Positions 16,094 to 26,223 are shown, numbered from the stretch's first letter. The stretch: 64,000 bases of DNA from an uncultured Clostridia bacterium (GCA_947624155.1 CANQJB010000001.1:1-64000); one strand, 5' to 3'. The notes: a model not told the origin generated them from the sequence alone. Made by a program: numbers and translations.

Positions 16094-16891
16094 TTAGCCT
16101 TTTGCAAGAAGCTTTGACTTTGCTTCGCAGGCTCTTGCCGCCTCGGCGATTATCTCCCCGAACCCGCGCGCGTCAAGCACCTTGACCGCCTCGATTGTCG
16201 TTCCGCCCGGCGAGCAGACCCGCTCTTTCAGAATCTTCGGGCTTTCTTCGCTCAGAAGCGTCATCTTTGCCGCGCCGAGAACCGTCTGCGCGGCGAAAAT
16301 TTTTGCCTGCTCCGGCGTCATGCCGCTCTCGGCGGCATATCCCGCGAGCCCTTCTATGAACGCATAGACATACGCCGGTCCCGAGCCGCTGACTGCGGTC
16401 ACAACGTCGAAAAGCTCCTCGGGGAGTATCTCCGCCCGGCCGAAGCTTTCAAAAATCGCCCTGACCGCTCCGAGCTCACTGTCGCTGACCGCCTCGCTTC
16501 TGCAAAGCGCCGCCATTCCCTCGCCGACCTGAGCCGGAGTGTTCGGCATCACCCTGACTATCTTTTCTGTGCCGAAAAGCTCCGCGATAGCGGCGATCCG
16601 CTTTCCCGCGCAGATTGAGACCAAAACCGCGCTTTTCGGCAGAGCTCCGCCGAGTTTTTCGGCGAGCGCCGCGAGATCGTTCGGCTTGACTGCCAAAATC
16701 ACGACTTCTGCGCCCCTGACAGCCTCGGCGCTGTCCGAAACGGCGTTCACTCCCAGCTTCGCAGCCCGTTCCAGTCCGGCGGGGAGAAGGTCTGAGACGG
16801 TGACATCCCTGGCCTTGAGAACTCCGGCTTTGAGCGCGCCTTCGATCATCGCCGAGCCCATGTGTCCGAAACCTATAACTGTTAATTTCAT
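16094..16891 (-). CDS. proC: Pyrroline-5-carboxylate reductase
   Basis: 265 aa, last step of proline synthesis (NAD(P)H reduction of pyrroline-5-carboxylate). The N-terminal Rossmann motif is VIGFGHMGSAMIEGAL. VRVMPNTPAQVGEGMAAL and VSGSGPAYVYAFIEGLA mark the conserved middle, and VCSPGGTTIEAVKVL the C-terminal signature. The start is set at ATG 16891, where the family normally begins, with SD AAAGGA at good spacing. It has its own promoter and stands alone. Confidence 0.95.
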   Translation of the reverse strand: MKLTVIGFGHMGSAMIEGALKAGVLKARDVTVSDLLPAGLERAAKLGVNAVSDSAEAVRGAEVVILAVKPNDLAALAEKLGGALPKSAVLVSICAGKRIAAIAELFGTEKIVRVMPNTPAQVGEGMAALCRSEAVSDSELGAVRAIFESFGRAEILPEELFDVVTAVSGSGPAYVYAFIEGLAGYAAESGMTPEQAKIFAAQTVLGAAKMTLLSEESPKILKERVCSPGGTTIEAVKVLDARGFGEIIAEAARACEAKSKLLAKG

Positions 16892-16922
16892 TAAATCACG
16901 TCCTTTATTGCTTTGTCGCTTT

Positions 16923-16951
16923 ATTTTACCACAACGCCGCGCCGATTTCAA
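16923..16951 (-). promoter_or_regulatory. Promoter of proC
   Basis: Minus-strand TTGAAA (16951-16946), 17-nt spacer, TAAAAT (16928-16923). Confidence 0.7.
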
Positions 16952-17010
16952 CCGTCAGATTTGATTTAACGCAAATTTTTCTGTAAAAATCTGCGCTTAA
17001 GGATTGATTT

Positions 17011-17039
17011 TTGACAAAAGTTTTAGTACAATGTATACG
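17011..17039 (+). promoter_or_regulatory. Promoter of GH3 cluster
   Basis: TTGACA (17011-17016), 17-nt spacer, TATACG (17034-17039), about 32 nt before the GH3 ATG. Confidence 0.65.
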
Positions 17040-17070
17040 GAAGATTATATTATATTGTATGGAGGTAAAT

Positions 17071-19170
17071 ATGGAAATTTACAAGGACAAAACAAAATCT
17101 TTTGAAGAGAGAGCAAAGGATCTCGTTTCGAGAATGACGCTTGAGGAGCGCTGCGAGCAGCTCAAATTCGGCGCCCCCGCGATCGAGCGTCTCGGCGTTC
17201 AGGCTTATAACTGGTGGAACGAAGGGCTCCACGGAGTCGCGCGCGCCGGCGTTGCGACAATGTTCCCGCAGGCCGTCGGCCTTGCCGCCTCCTTCGACGA
17301 CGAGCTTCTGCGCTCCGTTGCCGAGGTCATTTCGATCGAGACAAGAGCGAAGTACAACGAATATTCCAAACACGGCGACCGCGACATCTATAAGGGCCTG
17401 ACCCTTTGGTCTCCTAACATCAACATCTTCCGCGACCCACGCTGGGGCAGGGGACACGAGACCTACGGCGAGGACCCCTATCTCACCTCCCGCCTCGGCT
17501 GTGCCTTTGTAAGAGGCATTCAGGGCGACGGCGAATATATGCGCGCCGCTGCCTGCGCGAAGCACTTTGCGGTCCATTCCGGCCCCGAGGCTCTGCGCCA
17601 CGAATTTGACGCCATCGCCACCCCGAAGGATCTCGAGGAAACCTATCTCCCTGCGTTCAGAGCGCTTGTCAAAGAGGCGAAGGTCGAGGGCGTAATGGGA
17701 GCCTATAACCGCACCAACGGCGAGCCCTGCTGCGGCAGTAAATTCCTTTATGATGCCCTTTGCGACTGGGGCTTCAACGGCTACTTTGTCTCCGACTGCT
17801 GGGCAATCAAGGACTTCCACGAAAACCACCATGTCACCGCCACCGCCGAGGAATCGGTCGCGCTCGCGCTCAAAAACGGCTGCGACGTCAACTGTGGCAG
17901 CACCTACATACTTGTCTACAAGGCTTATCAGGACGGCATGATCACCGAGGAGGAGATCACCTCCGCCTGCGAGCACCTTATGCGCACCAGAATGAGACTC
18001 GGAATGTTCGACGAGACCGAGTTTGACAGCCTTAACTATAACGACGTCGAAAACGAGGCACATAAAGAGGTGAATCTCGAAGCAGCGAGAAACGCCTGCG
18101 TTCTCCTTAAAAACGACGGCATACTCCCGCTCGACAGATCGAAGATCAAAACGATTGGCGTTGTCGGCCCGAACGCCCAGAGCCAGCGCGCGCTGATGGG
18201 CAACTACCACGGCACCGCCTCCCGCTATGAGACTATCCTTCGCGGCATTCAGGACAGCTTCGACGGCAGAGTTCTCTTCTCCGAGGGCTGCCACCTGTTC
18301 AGGGGCAGAGTCGAGGGGCTCGGCCTTCCCGGCGACAGAATCGCCGAGGCTGTGATCGTCGCCGAGCACTCCGATGTCGTGATACTCTGCGTCGGCCTTG
18401 ATGAAACTCTCGAGGGCGAGCAAGGCGACGCCTCCAACACCGACGCTTCGGGCGACAAGATCACCCTTGCGCTTCCCGAGCCTCAGAGACTTCTTGTCAA
18501 AAAGGTTCTCGAAGTCGGAAAGCCGACCGTCGTCGTAGTCGTCAGCGGCTCTTCGCTCAACATCGAATCCGACAAGGAAAACGCGCTTTTGCAGGTCTTC
18601 TATCCCGGCTCGACCGGCGGCAAGGCAGTCGCCGAGGTTCTCTTCGGCGAGACCTCTCCTTCCGGCAAGCTGCCCGTCACCTTCTATAAAGACGTTCACA
18701 AGCTCCCCGACTTCACCGACTACTCGATGCGCTACCGCACCTACCGCAACGAGCGCACCGAAGACGACAACGTTCTGTTCCCGTTCGGCTATGGCCTCAG
18801 CTACGGCGATATAAGAGTCACCGGCGCTTCGGCTGTCTGTGAAAACGGCGTTGTAAAGGCAACGGCGTCCCTTAAAAACTTCGGCCGCGCAACTAAAGAC
18901 GTCCTGCAGGTCTACTTTAAGTCGGAATCCGCCGACGCTGTCAGAAATCATTCGCTCTGCGCTTTTAAAAAGGTCAGCCTCGGCGAGGGCGAGACTGCCG
19001 AGGTCGAGCTTTCGATCCCCGAAGCGGATATCAGCGTCGTCAACGAGTTCGGCACAAGATACCTCGACAGAAACGCCAAGACCACCCTTTATTTCGGCAC
19101 CTCTCAGCCCGACGCCCAGAGCGAAGCACTGACCGGCAAAAAGTGTGTCGCGGTCGATCTGAAACTTTGA
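17071..19170 (+). CDS. GH3 beta-glycosidase (beta-xylosidase type)
   Basis: 699 aa, no signal peptide, so cytoplasmic. YNWWNEGLHGVAR near the N-terminus is typical of GH3 beta-xylosidases. DPRWGRGHETYGEDPYL, ACAKHFAVHSGPE and the nucleophile Asp in YFVSDCWAI (about D242) identify the catalytic domain. The alpha/beta sandwich domain follows (VVGPNAQSQRALMGNYHG) and then a fibronectin III-like C-terminal domain (FPFGYGLSYG onward). Beta-glucosidase is an alternative; the following GH43 favours xylo-oligosaccharides. ATG 17071 is chosen because GGAGG lies 6 nt upstream. Confidence 0.92.
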   Translation: MEIYKDKTKSFEERAKDLVSRMTLEERCEQLKFGAPAIERLGVQAYNWWNEGLHGVARAGVATMFPQAVGLAASFDDELLRSVAEVISIETRAKYNEYSKHGDRDIYKGLTLWSPNINIFRDPRWGRGHETYGEDPYLTSRLGCAFVRGIQGDGEYMRAAACAKHFAVHSGPEALRHEFDAIATPKDLEETYLPAFRALVKEAKVEGVMGAYNRTNGEPCCGSKFLYDALCDWGFNGYFVSDCWAIKDFHENHHVTATAEESVALALKNGCDVNCGSTYILVYKAYQDGMITEEEITSACEHLMRTRMRLGMFDETEFDSLNYNDVENEAHKEVNLEAARNACVLLKNDGILPLDRSKIKTIGVVGPNAQSQRALMGNYHGTASRYETILRGIQDSFDGRVLFSEGCHLFRGRVEGLGLPGDRIAEAVIVAEHSDVVILCVGLDETLEGEQGDASNTDASGDKITLALPEPQRLLVKKVLEVGKPTVVVVVSGSSLNIESDKENALLQVFYPGSTGGKAVAEVLFGETSPSGKLPVTFYKDVHKLPDFTDYSMRYRTYRNERTEDDNVLFPFGYGLSYGDIRVTGASAVCENGVVKATASLKNFGRATKDVLQVYFKSESADAVRNHSLCAFKKVSLGEGETAEVELSIPEADISVVNEFGTRYLDRNAKTTLYFGTSQPDAQSEALTGKKCVAVDLKL

Positions 19171-19187
19171 TTTAAACGGAGAATGTT

Positions 19188-20675
19188 ATGGATATAATAA
19201 AAGGAACTAACCCCCTTATCAGGCAGGACTATCCCGACCCGGACGTAATTCGTGTCGGAGATACCTACTATATGTGCTCGACAACGATGTATTTCATGCC
19301 GGGCTGCGCCGTTCTGCGCTCCTATGACCTGATAAACTGGGAGCTTTGCTGCCATGTTTATGACAGCCTCGAGGACACCCCGCGCGAAAATCTCGACGGC
19401 GCTCACGCCTACGGCTGCGGAATGTGGGCTCCGACAATTCGCTACCACGACGGAGTGTTCCACATTGTTTTCATCGCGAACGACACCCACAAGACCTATC
19501 ACTACACCGCGACCGACATCACCGGCCCCTGGAAGAAGAGCTATATCGAGGGCTTTTATCACGACACCTCGCTTTTGTTCGACGACGACGGCAGAGTCTA
19601 TCTGATGTACGGCAACCGCGAGATCTGGATCACCGAGCTGAAAAGCGACCTTTCGGGGCCGAAGCCCGGAGGTCTCCACAAAAACGTCATTTCGGACAGA
19701 ACCGGCGCCGGGCTCGGATATGAGGGCTGCCACCTCTATAAGCTCAACAGCCGCTACTACGCCTTCTTTATCCACTCCCTGCCCGACAGATGGCTGAGAG
19801 TCGAAGCCTGCTTCGTCTCCGACCGCCTCGATGAGGGCTGGCACGGCGGCAACGTAATTGTCGACGACTTCGAGGGAACCTCCGGAGTCGCTCAGGGCGG
19901 AATTGTCGATACTCCGGACGGAAAGTGGTACGGCGTTATATTTGCCGACCGCGGAGCCGTCGGAAGAATACCGAACCTCGTTCCGATGCACTTTGACGAG
20001 ACCGGCTTCCCGGTCTTCGACAAGCCCGCGAAGGTCGTCGAGACAAAATCCACCCGCCCGGGCTACCGCTATGCTCCGCTTTGGGTCAGCGACAGCTTCG
20101 ATTCTGATAAACTCAGCGAGGTCTGGGAGTTCAACCACAATCCGGTTAAAGATCACTGGCGTCTTTCCGGCGGGCTTGAGATCGACGCGCTTCCCGCGCC
20201 GACTCTTGAACTCGCGAAAAATACCCTCACCCAGCGCACGCTCTGGCCCGCCTGCGCGGCGGAGGTCACCGTCGACGGCTCCAAGCTTTCCGACGGCGGC
20301 TTTGCCGGAATGGCGGCGCTCCAGTTCCGCTACGGCGCGCTCGGAATCTCAAAATCGGGGGACAAGTATTTCCTGAAGCTGATTCTTCGCGGCGACGACG
20401 GCTCCGAGACAGTCGCCGAATGCCTTGAGCTGAACGCCGGCTCGCTTCGGGTGAAAATCGCGTTTGAATTCGGCCACGGCAAGGACTACTGCGAATTTTA
20501 CGCCCTGACCGGCGGCGAATGGCGAAAGCTCGGCGAAAAGCACCACCTTCGCTTTGACCTGCGGCACTTCACCGGCTGCCGCTTCGGGCTGTTCAGCTTC
20601 GCCGAGGGCAGAGAAACCGCCTGCGGCACCGCTAAATTCACCGATTTCAGATACATCGACTATGCTGACAACTGA
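19188..20675 (+). CDS. GH43 beta-xylosidase/arabinofuranosidase
   Basis: 495 aa, no signal peptide. It opens with NPLIRQDYPDPDVIRVGDTY, where the conserved Asp is the GH43 general base. YGCGMWAPTIRYHDGVFHIVF and GYEGCHLYKLNSRYYAFFI follow; the Glu in EGCHLYK fits the general acid. Residues from about 300 form a C-terminal lectin-like beta-sandwich as in GH43 enzymes with an extra domain. Removes xylosyl or arabinosyl units from short oligosaccharides. It lies 17 nt after GH3 and its 3' end overlaps the next gene by 14 nt, so GH3-GH43-alkD form one transcript. Confidence 0.92.
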   Translation: MDIIKGTNPLIRQDYPDPDVIRVGDTYYMCSTTMYFMPGCAVLRSYDLINWELCCHVYDSLEDTPRENLDGAHAYGCGMWAPTIRYHDGVFHIVFIANDTHKTYHYTATDITGPWKKSYIEGFYHDTSLLFDDDGRVYLMYGNREIWITELKSDLSGPKPGGLHKNVISDRTGAGLGYEGCHLYKLNSRYYAFFIHSLPDRWLRVEACFVSDRLDEGWHGGNVIVDDFEGTSGVAQGGIVDTPDGKWYGVIFADRGAVGRIPNLVPMHFDETGFPVFDKPAKVVETKSTRPGYRYAPLWVSDSFDSDKLSEVWEFNHNPVKDHWRLSGGLEIDALPAPTLELAKNTLTQRTLWPACAAEVTVDGSKLSDGGFAGMAALQFRYGALGISKSGDKYFLKLILRGDDGSETVAECLELNAGSLRVKIAFEFGHGKDYCEFYALTGGEWRKLGEKHHLRFDLRHFTGCRFGLFSFAEGRETACGTAKFTDFRYIDYADN

Positions 20676-21336
20676 GAAAAAGCTCAGAGAGCTCGCCGAC
20701 CCCGCCTACCGCGACTTTCAGAAAAAGCTGGTCCCGACCGTTGCGGAAAATTCCGTGCTCGGCGTCAGAATACCTGATATCCGCAGGCTCGCTAAGGAGC
20801 TGAGCGCAGAGGAAAGAGCGGAATTTCTGAGCGGTCTTCCCCACCGCTTCTACGACGAAAATATCCTTCATTCCGCGATTCTCTGCAATATCCGCGTCTA
20901 TTCCGAAGCCGTTTTCGAGACCGAGCGCTTTCTGCCCTTTGTTGACAACTGGGCGGTCTGCGACACACTCTCGCCGAAGTGCTTTTCAAAGCACAGAGCC
21001 GAGCTTATTCAAAATATCAAGAGCTGGATAGATTCGGGCGAGACCTACACCGTCAGATTCGGCTTGGGAATGCTGATGCGCCACTATCTCGACGACGGTT
21101 TCCGCCCCGAATATCTCGACTGGGCCGCGGGGATAAAGACAGAGGAATACTATGTCAGCATGATGATCGCGTGGTATTTCGCGACCGCGCTCGCAAAGCA
21201 ATATGATTTTGCGGTAAAATTCATTGAAGAACACAGACTTGACCGCCTGACAAATAACAGAACAATCCAAAAGGCCGTCGAAAGCTTCCGCATCACCGAC
21301 GAACGGAAGCAGTATTTAAAATCGTTTAAACTTTGA
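20662..21336 (+). CDS. AlkD-like DNA alkylation repair protein
   Basis: 224 aa of HEAT-like repeats typical of the AlkD family, which excises alkylated bases. Recognisable stretches are VLGVRIPDIRRLAKEL, WAVCDTLSPKCF (family WxxxD-type region) and RFGLGMLMRHYLDD. The ATG at 20662 lies inside the GH43 gene, 14 nt before its stop. A DNA repair gene inside a glycosidase operon is odd and may just be hitch-hiking. Residue-level activity cannot be confirmed. Confidence 0.85.
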   Translation: MLTTEKKLRELADPAYRDFQKKLVPTVAENSVLGVRIPDIRRLAKELSAEERAEFLSGLPHRFYDENILHSAILCNIRVYSEAVFETERFLPFVDNWAVCDTLSPKCFSKHRAELIQNIKSWIDSGETYTVRFGLGMLMRHYLDDGFRPEYLDWAAGIKTEEYYVSMMIAWYFATALAKQYDFAVKFIEEHRLDRLTNNRTIQKAVESFRITDERKQYLKSFKL

Positions 21337-21352
21337 AACGGAGGTATATAAA

Positions 21353-22453
21353 ATGAAAAAACTCGGATTCGGACTTATGAGGCTTCCCCTCAAAAGCGGC
21401 GACGGAAAGGACATCGACCTTGAAAAGGTAAAGGAAATGGTCGATCTCTTTATGGCCCACGGTTATACATACTACGACACAGCGTATGTATATCACGGCG
21501 GATTCAGCGAGGTTGCGTTCCGCGAGTGTGTTGTAAAGAGGTATCCCCGCGACAGCTACACAATAACCACCAAGCTCCCGCTTTTCGGAAAGCCCGACCG
21601 CGCCGGAATGGAGAAGATTTTCGAGGAGTCGATGACCCGCCTCGGCGTCGACTATATCGACTATTACTGGCTCCACGCAATGGGTAAGGACAATTACGCC
21701 CACGCCCAGAAGGTCCACGCTTTTGAATATCTTCAGGAGCTCAAGGCCGCCGGAAAGATCAGACACATCGGCTTCTCGTTCCACGACAGCCCCGAGCTTC
21801 TCGAACAGATGATGACCGAGCACCCCGAGGTCGAATATGTCCAGCTCCAGCTCAACTATCTCGACTGGGAGGACGGCTGGGTCAGAGCGCATAAGTGCTA
21901 TGACGTCGCGACAAAGTTCGGCAAGCCGGTAATCGTAATGGAGCCTATCAAGGGCGGAAGCCTTGCAAACCCGCCTAAGCAGGCCGAGAAGATTCTCAAA
22001 GACTACAACCCCGACGCCTCCTGCGCAAGCTGGGCGATCAGATTCGCGGCTTCGTTGCCGAATGTAATGGTCGTTCTGAGCGGAATGTCGGCGCTCTGGC
22101 AGGTCGAGGACAACGTCTCCTATATGGACGACTTCAAGCCGCTGACCGACGAGGAATACGAAGTCATCGCGAAAGCAACCGAGAACATCAAGTTCGCGAT
22201 ACCCTGCACCGCCTGCCGCTACTGCACCGACGGCTGCCCGATGTCGATAAACATTCCCGAGGTTTTCGCGCTCTATAACAACCTCAAACGCGATCTCGGC
22301 AGAAGATGGCAGTATAAGGACAAATACAAGGAGCTCTTAAAGACCTCCGGCAATCCCGACAGCTGCATCGGCTGTGAACAGTGCATGAATATCTGCCCGC
22401 AGCACCTCGAAATCCCGAAGCTTCTCGCCGAGGCTTCTGCCGATCTGGTGTAA
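21353..22453 (+). CDS. Aldo/keto reductase with C-terminal ferredoxin domain
   Basis: 366 aa. Residues 1-280 are an aldo/keto reductase barrel (FGLMRLPLKSGDG; Asp/Tyr in YDTAYVYHGG; DYYWLHAM). The C-terminus holds two [4Fe-4S]-type motifs, CTACRYCTDGCPM and CIGCEQCMNICPQ. This architecture is common in anaerobes; it could link NAD(P)H and ferredoxin chemistry in sugar aldehyde reduction. Substrate unknown. SD GGAGG precedes the ATG. GH95 begins 4 nt after its stop. Confidence 0.9.
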   Translation: MKKLGFGLMRLPLKSGDGKDIDLEKVKEMVDLFMAHGYTYYDTAYVYHGGFSEVAFRECVVKRYPRDSYTITTKLPLFGKPDRAGMEKIFEESMTRLGVDYIDYYWLHAMGKDNYAHAQKVHAFEYLQELKAAGKIRHIGFSFHDSPELLEQMMTEHPEVEYVQLQLNYLDWEDGWVRAHKCYDVATKFGKPVIVMEPIKGGSLANPPKQAEKILKDYNPDASCASWAIRFAASLPNVMVVLSGMSALWQVEDNVSYMDDFKPLTDEEYEVIAKATENIKFAIPCTACRYCTDGCPMSINIPEVFALYNNLKRDLGRRWQYKDKYKELLKTSGNPDSCIGCEQCMNICPQHLEIPKLLAEASADLV

Positions 22454-22457
22454 TATC

Positions 22458-24728
22458 ATGACTGACAGGAAAATCTGGCTGTCCTCTCCCGCGCCGACAG
22501 GGGAGGACAAAGCCTTCCGCTTCGGCTGGAACGAAGCTCTGCCGATCGGCAACGGCAGCATCGGCGGAATGGTCTACGGCGACCCGTCCGACGACATCGT
22601 TCAGCTAAATGAGGACACCATCTGGTACGGCTGCGGCGGCAGAAACCGCGTTAATCCTCTCGCAAAGGACAACTGGCAAAAATGCCGCGAGCTGCTCTTA
22701 GAGGGCAGGATCAAAGAGGCCGAGGAGCTCTGCGAAAAGGCGCTCTACGCGATCCCCGATCAGGAGCGCTTCTACGATACCTGCGGCCATGTCAGCCTCA
22801 AATTTGACCACGGCGAATATTCCGGCTACCGCCGCGAATTAGACCTCGAAAACGCGGTATGCAGAGTCGAGTTCACCTCCGGCGGCAACAGATTCGAGCG
22901 CGAGTATTTCGTCAGCTTCCCCGATCAGGTGTTGATAGTTCACCAGCGCTCTGTCGACGGCGCGCCGTTCAGCGGCAGGCTGGAGCTTGTTCCCTCCTGC
23001 GTCGAAGCCCTGCGCGATGTCTGCGAGGCAGGGAATTTCGTCGAGGTCAAGGAGCCGGAGGACGGCTGCCGCTACTGTGTGATGGCTGCCGCCGACTGGA
23101 AGGGCTTCGGCTGGTCCGACGGGAGCGCGACTGTCTTTGAAAACGTGACCGAGCTGACCGTATATCTTACGATACGCAGCGATTTTCACGGCGGCGACCC
23201 GAGAAAATGGTGCTCCGAAAAGCTCGAAGCTGCCCAGGCTCTCGGCTATGAGGCGGTCAGAGCGAGACATATCGAGGACTACAAGGGCTGTTTCGACCGC
23301 GTCTCGATCGAGCTTGACGGCGAGGATCGAAGCGGCGTTCCGACAAACGAGCGCCTTAAAGACGCAGAAAACGATCCGCAGCTCGTTCAGCTTTACTTTG
23401 ATTTCGGCAGATACCTGCTGATCTCCTGCTCCCGCCCCGGAACCCGCCCCGCGAATCTCCAAGGAATCTGGAACAAAGACCGCAACCCCGCCTGGGGCTC
23501 GAAATACACAATAAACATCAACACCGAGATGAACTACTGGCCGGCCGGTGTCTGCGACCTCTCCGACTGCGAAATGCCGCTGTTTGAACATCTCAAAACG
23601 ATGCTTCCCTACGGCCAAAAGGTCGCGCAGGATATGTACGGCCTTGAGGGCTTCTGCGCCCACCACAACACCGACCTCTTCGGCGACTGCGCTCCCCAGG
23701 ACCGCTGGCTGCCCGCGACCGTCTGGCCGATGGGCGCCGCCTGGCTCTGCACCCACATCAAGTCACACTATGAATTTACCGGCGACAAAGCGTTTCTGCG
23801 CGAATATATCGGCATTTTAAAGGAAGCCTGCCGCTTCTTTACCGGCTATCTCTTTGAATATAGCGGCCTCCTCTTGACCGGCCCCTCTATCTCTCCGGAG
23901 AACACCTATATCCACCCCTCCGGCGAAAAGGGCTGCCTCTGCGTCGGCCCGACAATGGATTCAATGATAGTCCGCGAGATATTCGAGAGCTGCCTCGAAT
24001 ATTCAAAGCTCCTCGGAGTTGAAGACGAGCTCTGCGATAAAATCCGCGAGATGCTCCCGAAGCTCCCGAAGCCCTCAGTCGGCAAGCACGGCCAGATCAT
24101 GGAGTGGTTTGAGGACTATGACGAGGTCGAGCTCGGACACCGCCACATCTCCCACCTTTGGGGGCTCCACCCCTCGAATCAGCTCACCTACGAAAAAACT
24201 CCCGAGCTGATGAAGGCCGCGAGAGTAACCCTCGAACGCCGCCTTGCCAACGGCGGAGGCCACACCGGCTGGTCGCGCGCATGGATAATCAATATGTGGG
24301 CTCGCCTGAGAGACGGCGAAAAGGCAGGGGAGAACGTCAACGCGCTTCTTTCCCGCTCGACCTATCCGAATATGTTCGATATGCACCCGCCGTTCCAGAT
24401 CGACGGCAACTTCGGCGGAGCCGCTGGAATCGCCGAGATGCTTCTCCAGAGCCAGAGCGGAGTGATAACGCTTCTCCCCGCGCTCCCGAAGAAATGGGCC
24501 TCCGGCAGCGCTCACGGCCTTAAGGCGAGGGGAAATGTCAGCGTCGACCTCGAATGGCATGACGGAAGGCTGACCCGCGCGGTTCTGAGATCAAATCTCG
24601 GCGGCAGCTTCAGCGTTGCGCTCCCCGACGGCGCGAAATTCAGCACCGACGGCGATCTGAAATCCCGCACCGAAAACACCCTCGAATTTTGCGGCGAAAA
24701 GGGATTCAGGGTGGAGATAAGCGTGTGA
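22458..24728 (+). CDS. GH95 alpha-L-fucosidase/galactosidase-type hydrolase
   Basis: 756 aa, no signal peptide. WNEALPIGNGSIGGMVYG at the N-terminus, QLNEDTIWYG, RPANLQGIWNKDRNPAWGSKY, INTEMNYWPAG and GGGHTGWSRAWIINMWARL are hallmarks of GH95. The family is mainly inverting alpha-1,2-L-fucosidases, with some alpha-L-galactosidases acting on xyloglucan. The substrate is therefore a plant xyloglucan side chain or a host glycan. Packed 4 nt behind the reductase, it closes the cluster before a convergent terminator. Confidence 0.92.
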   Translation: MTDRKIWLSSPAPTGEDKAFRFGWNEALPIGNGSIGGMVYGDPSDDIVQLNEDTIWYGCGGRNRVNPLAKDNWQKCRELLLEGRIKEAEELCEKALYAIPDQERFYDTCGHVSLKFDHGEYSGYRRELDLENAVCRVEFTSGGNRFEREYFVSFPDQVLIVHQRSVDGAPFSGRLELVPSCVEALRDVCEAGNFVEVKEPEDGCRYCVMAAADWKGFGWSDGSATVFENVTELTVYLTIRSDFHGGDPRKWCSEKLEAAQALGYEAVRARHIEDYKGCFDRVSIELDGEDRSGVPTNERLKDAENDPQLVQLYFDFGRYLLISCSRPGTRPANLQGIWNKDRNPAWGSKYTININTEMNYWPAGVCDLSDCEMPLFEHLKTMLPYGQKVAQDMYGLEGFCAHHNTDLFGDCAPQDRWLPATVWPMGAAWLCTHIKSHYEFTGDKAFLREYIGILKEACRFFTGYLFEYSGLLLTGPSISPENTYIHPSGEKGCLCVGPTMDSMIVREIFESCLEYSKLLGVEDELCDKIREMLPKLPKPSVGKHGQIMEWFEDYDEVELGHRHISHLWGLHPSNQLTYEKTPELMKAARVTLERRLANGGGHTGWSRAWIINMWARLRDGEKAGENVNALLSRSTYPNMFDMHPPFQIDGNFGGAAGIAEMLLQSQSGVITLLPALPKKWASGSAHGLKARGNVSVDLEWHDGRLTRAVLRSNLGGSFSVALPDGAKFSTDGDLKSRTENTLEFCGEKGFRVEISV

Positions 24729-24797
24729 CGGTAATGAATCTTTTAATAGAAACCAATGCGCGAAAGGTCCCGAATTTGCATATTTGAAACCGTATAT

Positions 24798-24829
24798 AAC
24801 CCCGCTCCGTGCTCAAACGAAGCGGGGTT
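24798..24829. terminator. Bidirectional terminator, GH95 / histidine operon
   Basis: AACCCCGCT (24798-24806) and AGCGGGGTT (24821-24829) form a 9-bp stem between convergent transcription units. T tails are short on both sides. It touches the hisK stop codon. Confidence 0.7.
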
Positions 24830-25569
24830 TATAACATATATTCCCATTTATCGAACTGAAATCCGATGTCCTCCGGCCGGTGGGCGTCGCTTGAAAGAAT
24901 CAGCTTCCCGCCCCGGCTTTTGATATATTCCGCTATCTCAGGCGACGGATACGGCTCACTTAGATACCCTCTGCATATCCCGCCGGTGTTGATCTCAAAA
25001 GGCACACCGAGCTTTAAGAGCGCGTCAGCCGCGCATTTCCACGCATTTACATATCGCGAGCTGCCAGAATCAAACCTGACGCTTTTTTGAAACTTTTTCA
25101 GAAGGTCAAAATGCCCGATTATGTCCGGCTTGACCTTCCCTAGCCGCCCGACCAACTCGAAATAGTCCTCCGCGAGGGAATAAAAATCCCCGCCGTAAAG
25201 CCGCTCGACCGCATCACCCAGCATTTCCGGCGTATCGTCGACCGAAAAGACCTGCCCGTTCTTTTTTAGATAATGCACCGATCCGATCACATAGTCGAAG
25301 CCGCCAGACTGCCGCTCCGACATCAGGTCTGCCTCTATTCCGCAGAGAATCTCGATCTTCCCGCGATATTTCTCTTTGAGCCTTCGCAGTTCTTCCTGAA
25401 ATTCTCCGACCCGCTCCGGCCTGATGCAGCAGCCGTCAAACGGCTGATAGGAGTGGGCGAGAAGCCCGATTTTCCTGAACCCGAGCCGAATCGCCGCTCT
25501 GACGTTTTCCTCCGGCGAGGCCTTTCCGTCGCAAAAATCGGTATGAATGTGAAGATCCTCGCGAATCAT
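24829..25569 (-). CDS. hisK: Histidinol-phosphatase, PHP family
   Basis: 246 aa. PHP-domain metal motifs are visible: [19 protein letters not shown] at the N-terminus, [29 protein letters not shown] and [15 protein letters not shown] at the end. Hydrolyses histidinol phosphate, the step missing from the IGPD-only HisB in this operon. The start overlaps the hisIE stop by ATGA. Last gene of the histidine operon. Confidence 0.92.
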   Translation of the reverse strand: MIREDLHIHTDFCDGKASPEENVRAAIRLGFRKIGLLAHSYQPFDGCCIRPERVGEFQEELRRLKEKYRGKIEILCGIEADLMSERQSGGFDYVIGSVHYLKKNGQVFSVDDTPEMLGDAVERLYGGDFYSLAEDYFELVGRLGKVKPDIIGHFDLLKKFQKSVRFDSGSSRYVNAWKCAADALLKLGVPFEINTGGICRGYLSEPYPSPEIAEYIKSRGGKLILSSDAHRPEDIGFQFDKWEYML

Positions 25570-26213
25570 ACCATTTTCTCCTGCTTGACCTTTTTGTCGA
25601 TAACATGGCGCGAGGAGAGCTCCGCAGTTATCTCCTCCGGCTTGATGCCCATTTCGCCGAGCATCACCATGACGTGATACATAAGATCTGCGGTTTCATA
25701 GATCACCTCGCGGCGGTCGCCGCCCTTTGCCGCGATAATTACCTCCGTCGATTCCTCGCCGACCTTTTTGAGAATCTTGTCGAGCCCCTTTTCAAAGAGA
25801 TAGCTTGTGTACGACCCGTCCTTCGGGTCGGTCTTCCGCCCGAGAATCAGCCGGTAAAGCCCGTCTACCGAGAACGGCTCCTTTGCGTCCTCAATCTCGA
25901 AAATCGGATTTTCAAAGCATGATTCGTTTCCGAAATGGCAGGCAGGGCCGTCCTTGATGACCTTTATTAGAAGCGCGTCGCCGTCGCAGTCGGCGATTAT
26001 CGACTGAATGTGCTGATAATTCCCGCTTGTCTCGCCCTTTAGCCAAAGCTCGTTTCTCGACCGGCTCCAGAAGCAGGTCAGCCGCTTTTCCATTGAAATT
26101 TCAAGGCTCTCGCGGTTCATATATGCGAGGGTCAGAACCTCTCCGCTGTTAAAATCGGCGACTATCGCCGGAATCAGCCCGTTTGAGTCGAATTTAAGAT
26201 CGGATATATTCAT
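25566..26213 (-). CDS. hisIE: HisIE: PR-AMP cyclohydrolase / PR-ATP pyrophosphatase
   Basis: 215 aa bifunctional enzyme for steps 2 and 3 of histidine synthesis. HisI half (1-110): [31 protein letters not shown] and [11 protein letters not shown]. HisE half (115-215): [20 protein letters not shown], then [13 protein letters not shown] with pyrophosphohydrolase-like acidic residues. ATG 26213 starts the family-typical N-terminus and follows SD AGGAG. There is a 10-nt gap after hisF. Confidence 0.95.
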   Translation of the reverse strand: MNISDLKFDSNGLIPAIVADFNSGEVLTLAYMNRESLEISMEKRLTCFWSRSRNELWLKGETSGNYQHIQSIIADCDGDALLIKVIKDGPACHFGNESCFENPIFEIEDAKEPFSVDGLYRLILGRKTDPKDGSYTSYLFEKGLDKILKKVGEESTEVIIAAKGGDRREVIYETADLMYHVMVMLGEMGIKPEEITAELSSRHVIDKKVKQEKMV

Positions 26214-26223
26214 ATAATCTCCT

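Noticed and set aside
17050..18951. A 633-codon minus-strand frame opposite the GH3 gene
   Set aside because: It mirrors a clear GH3 gene; long antisense frames are expected in sequence with G/C-rich third positions, and it has no SD or family motif.
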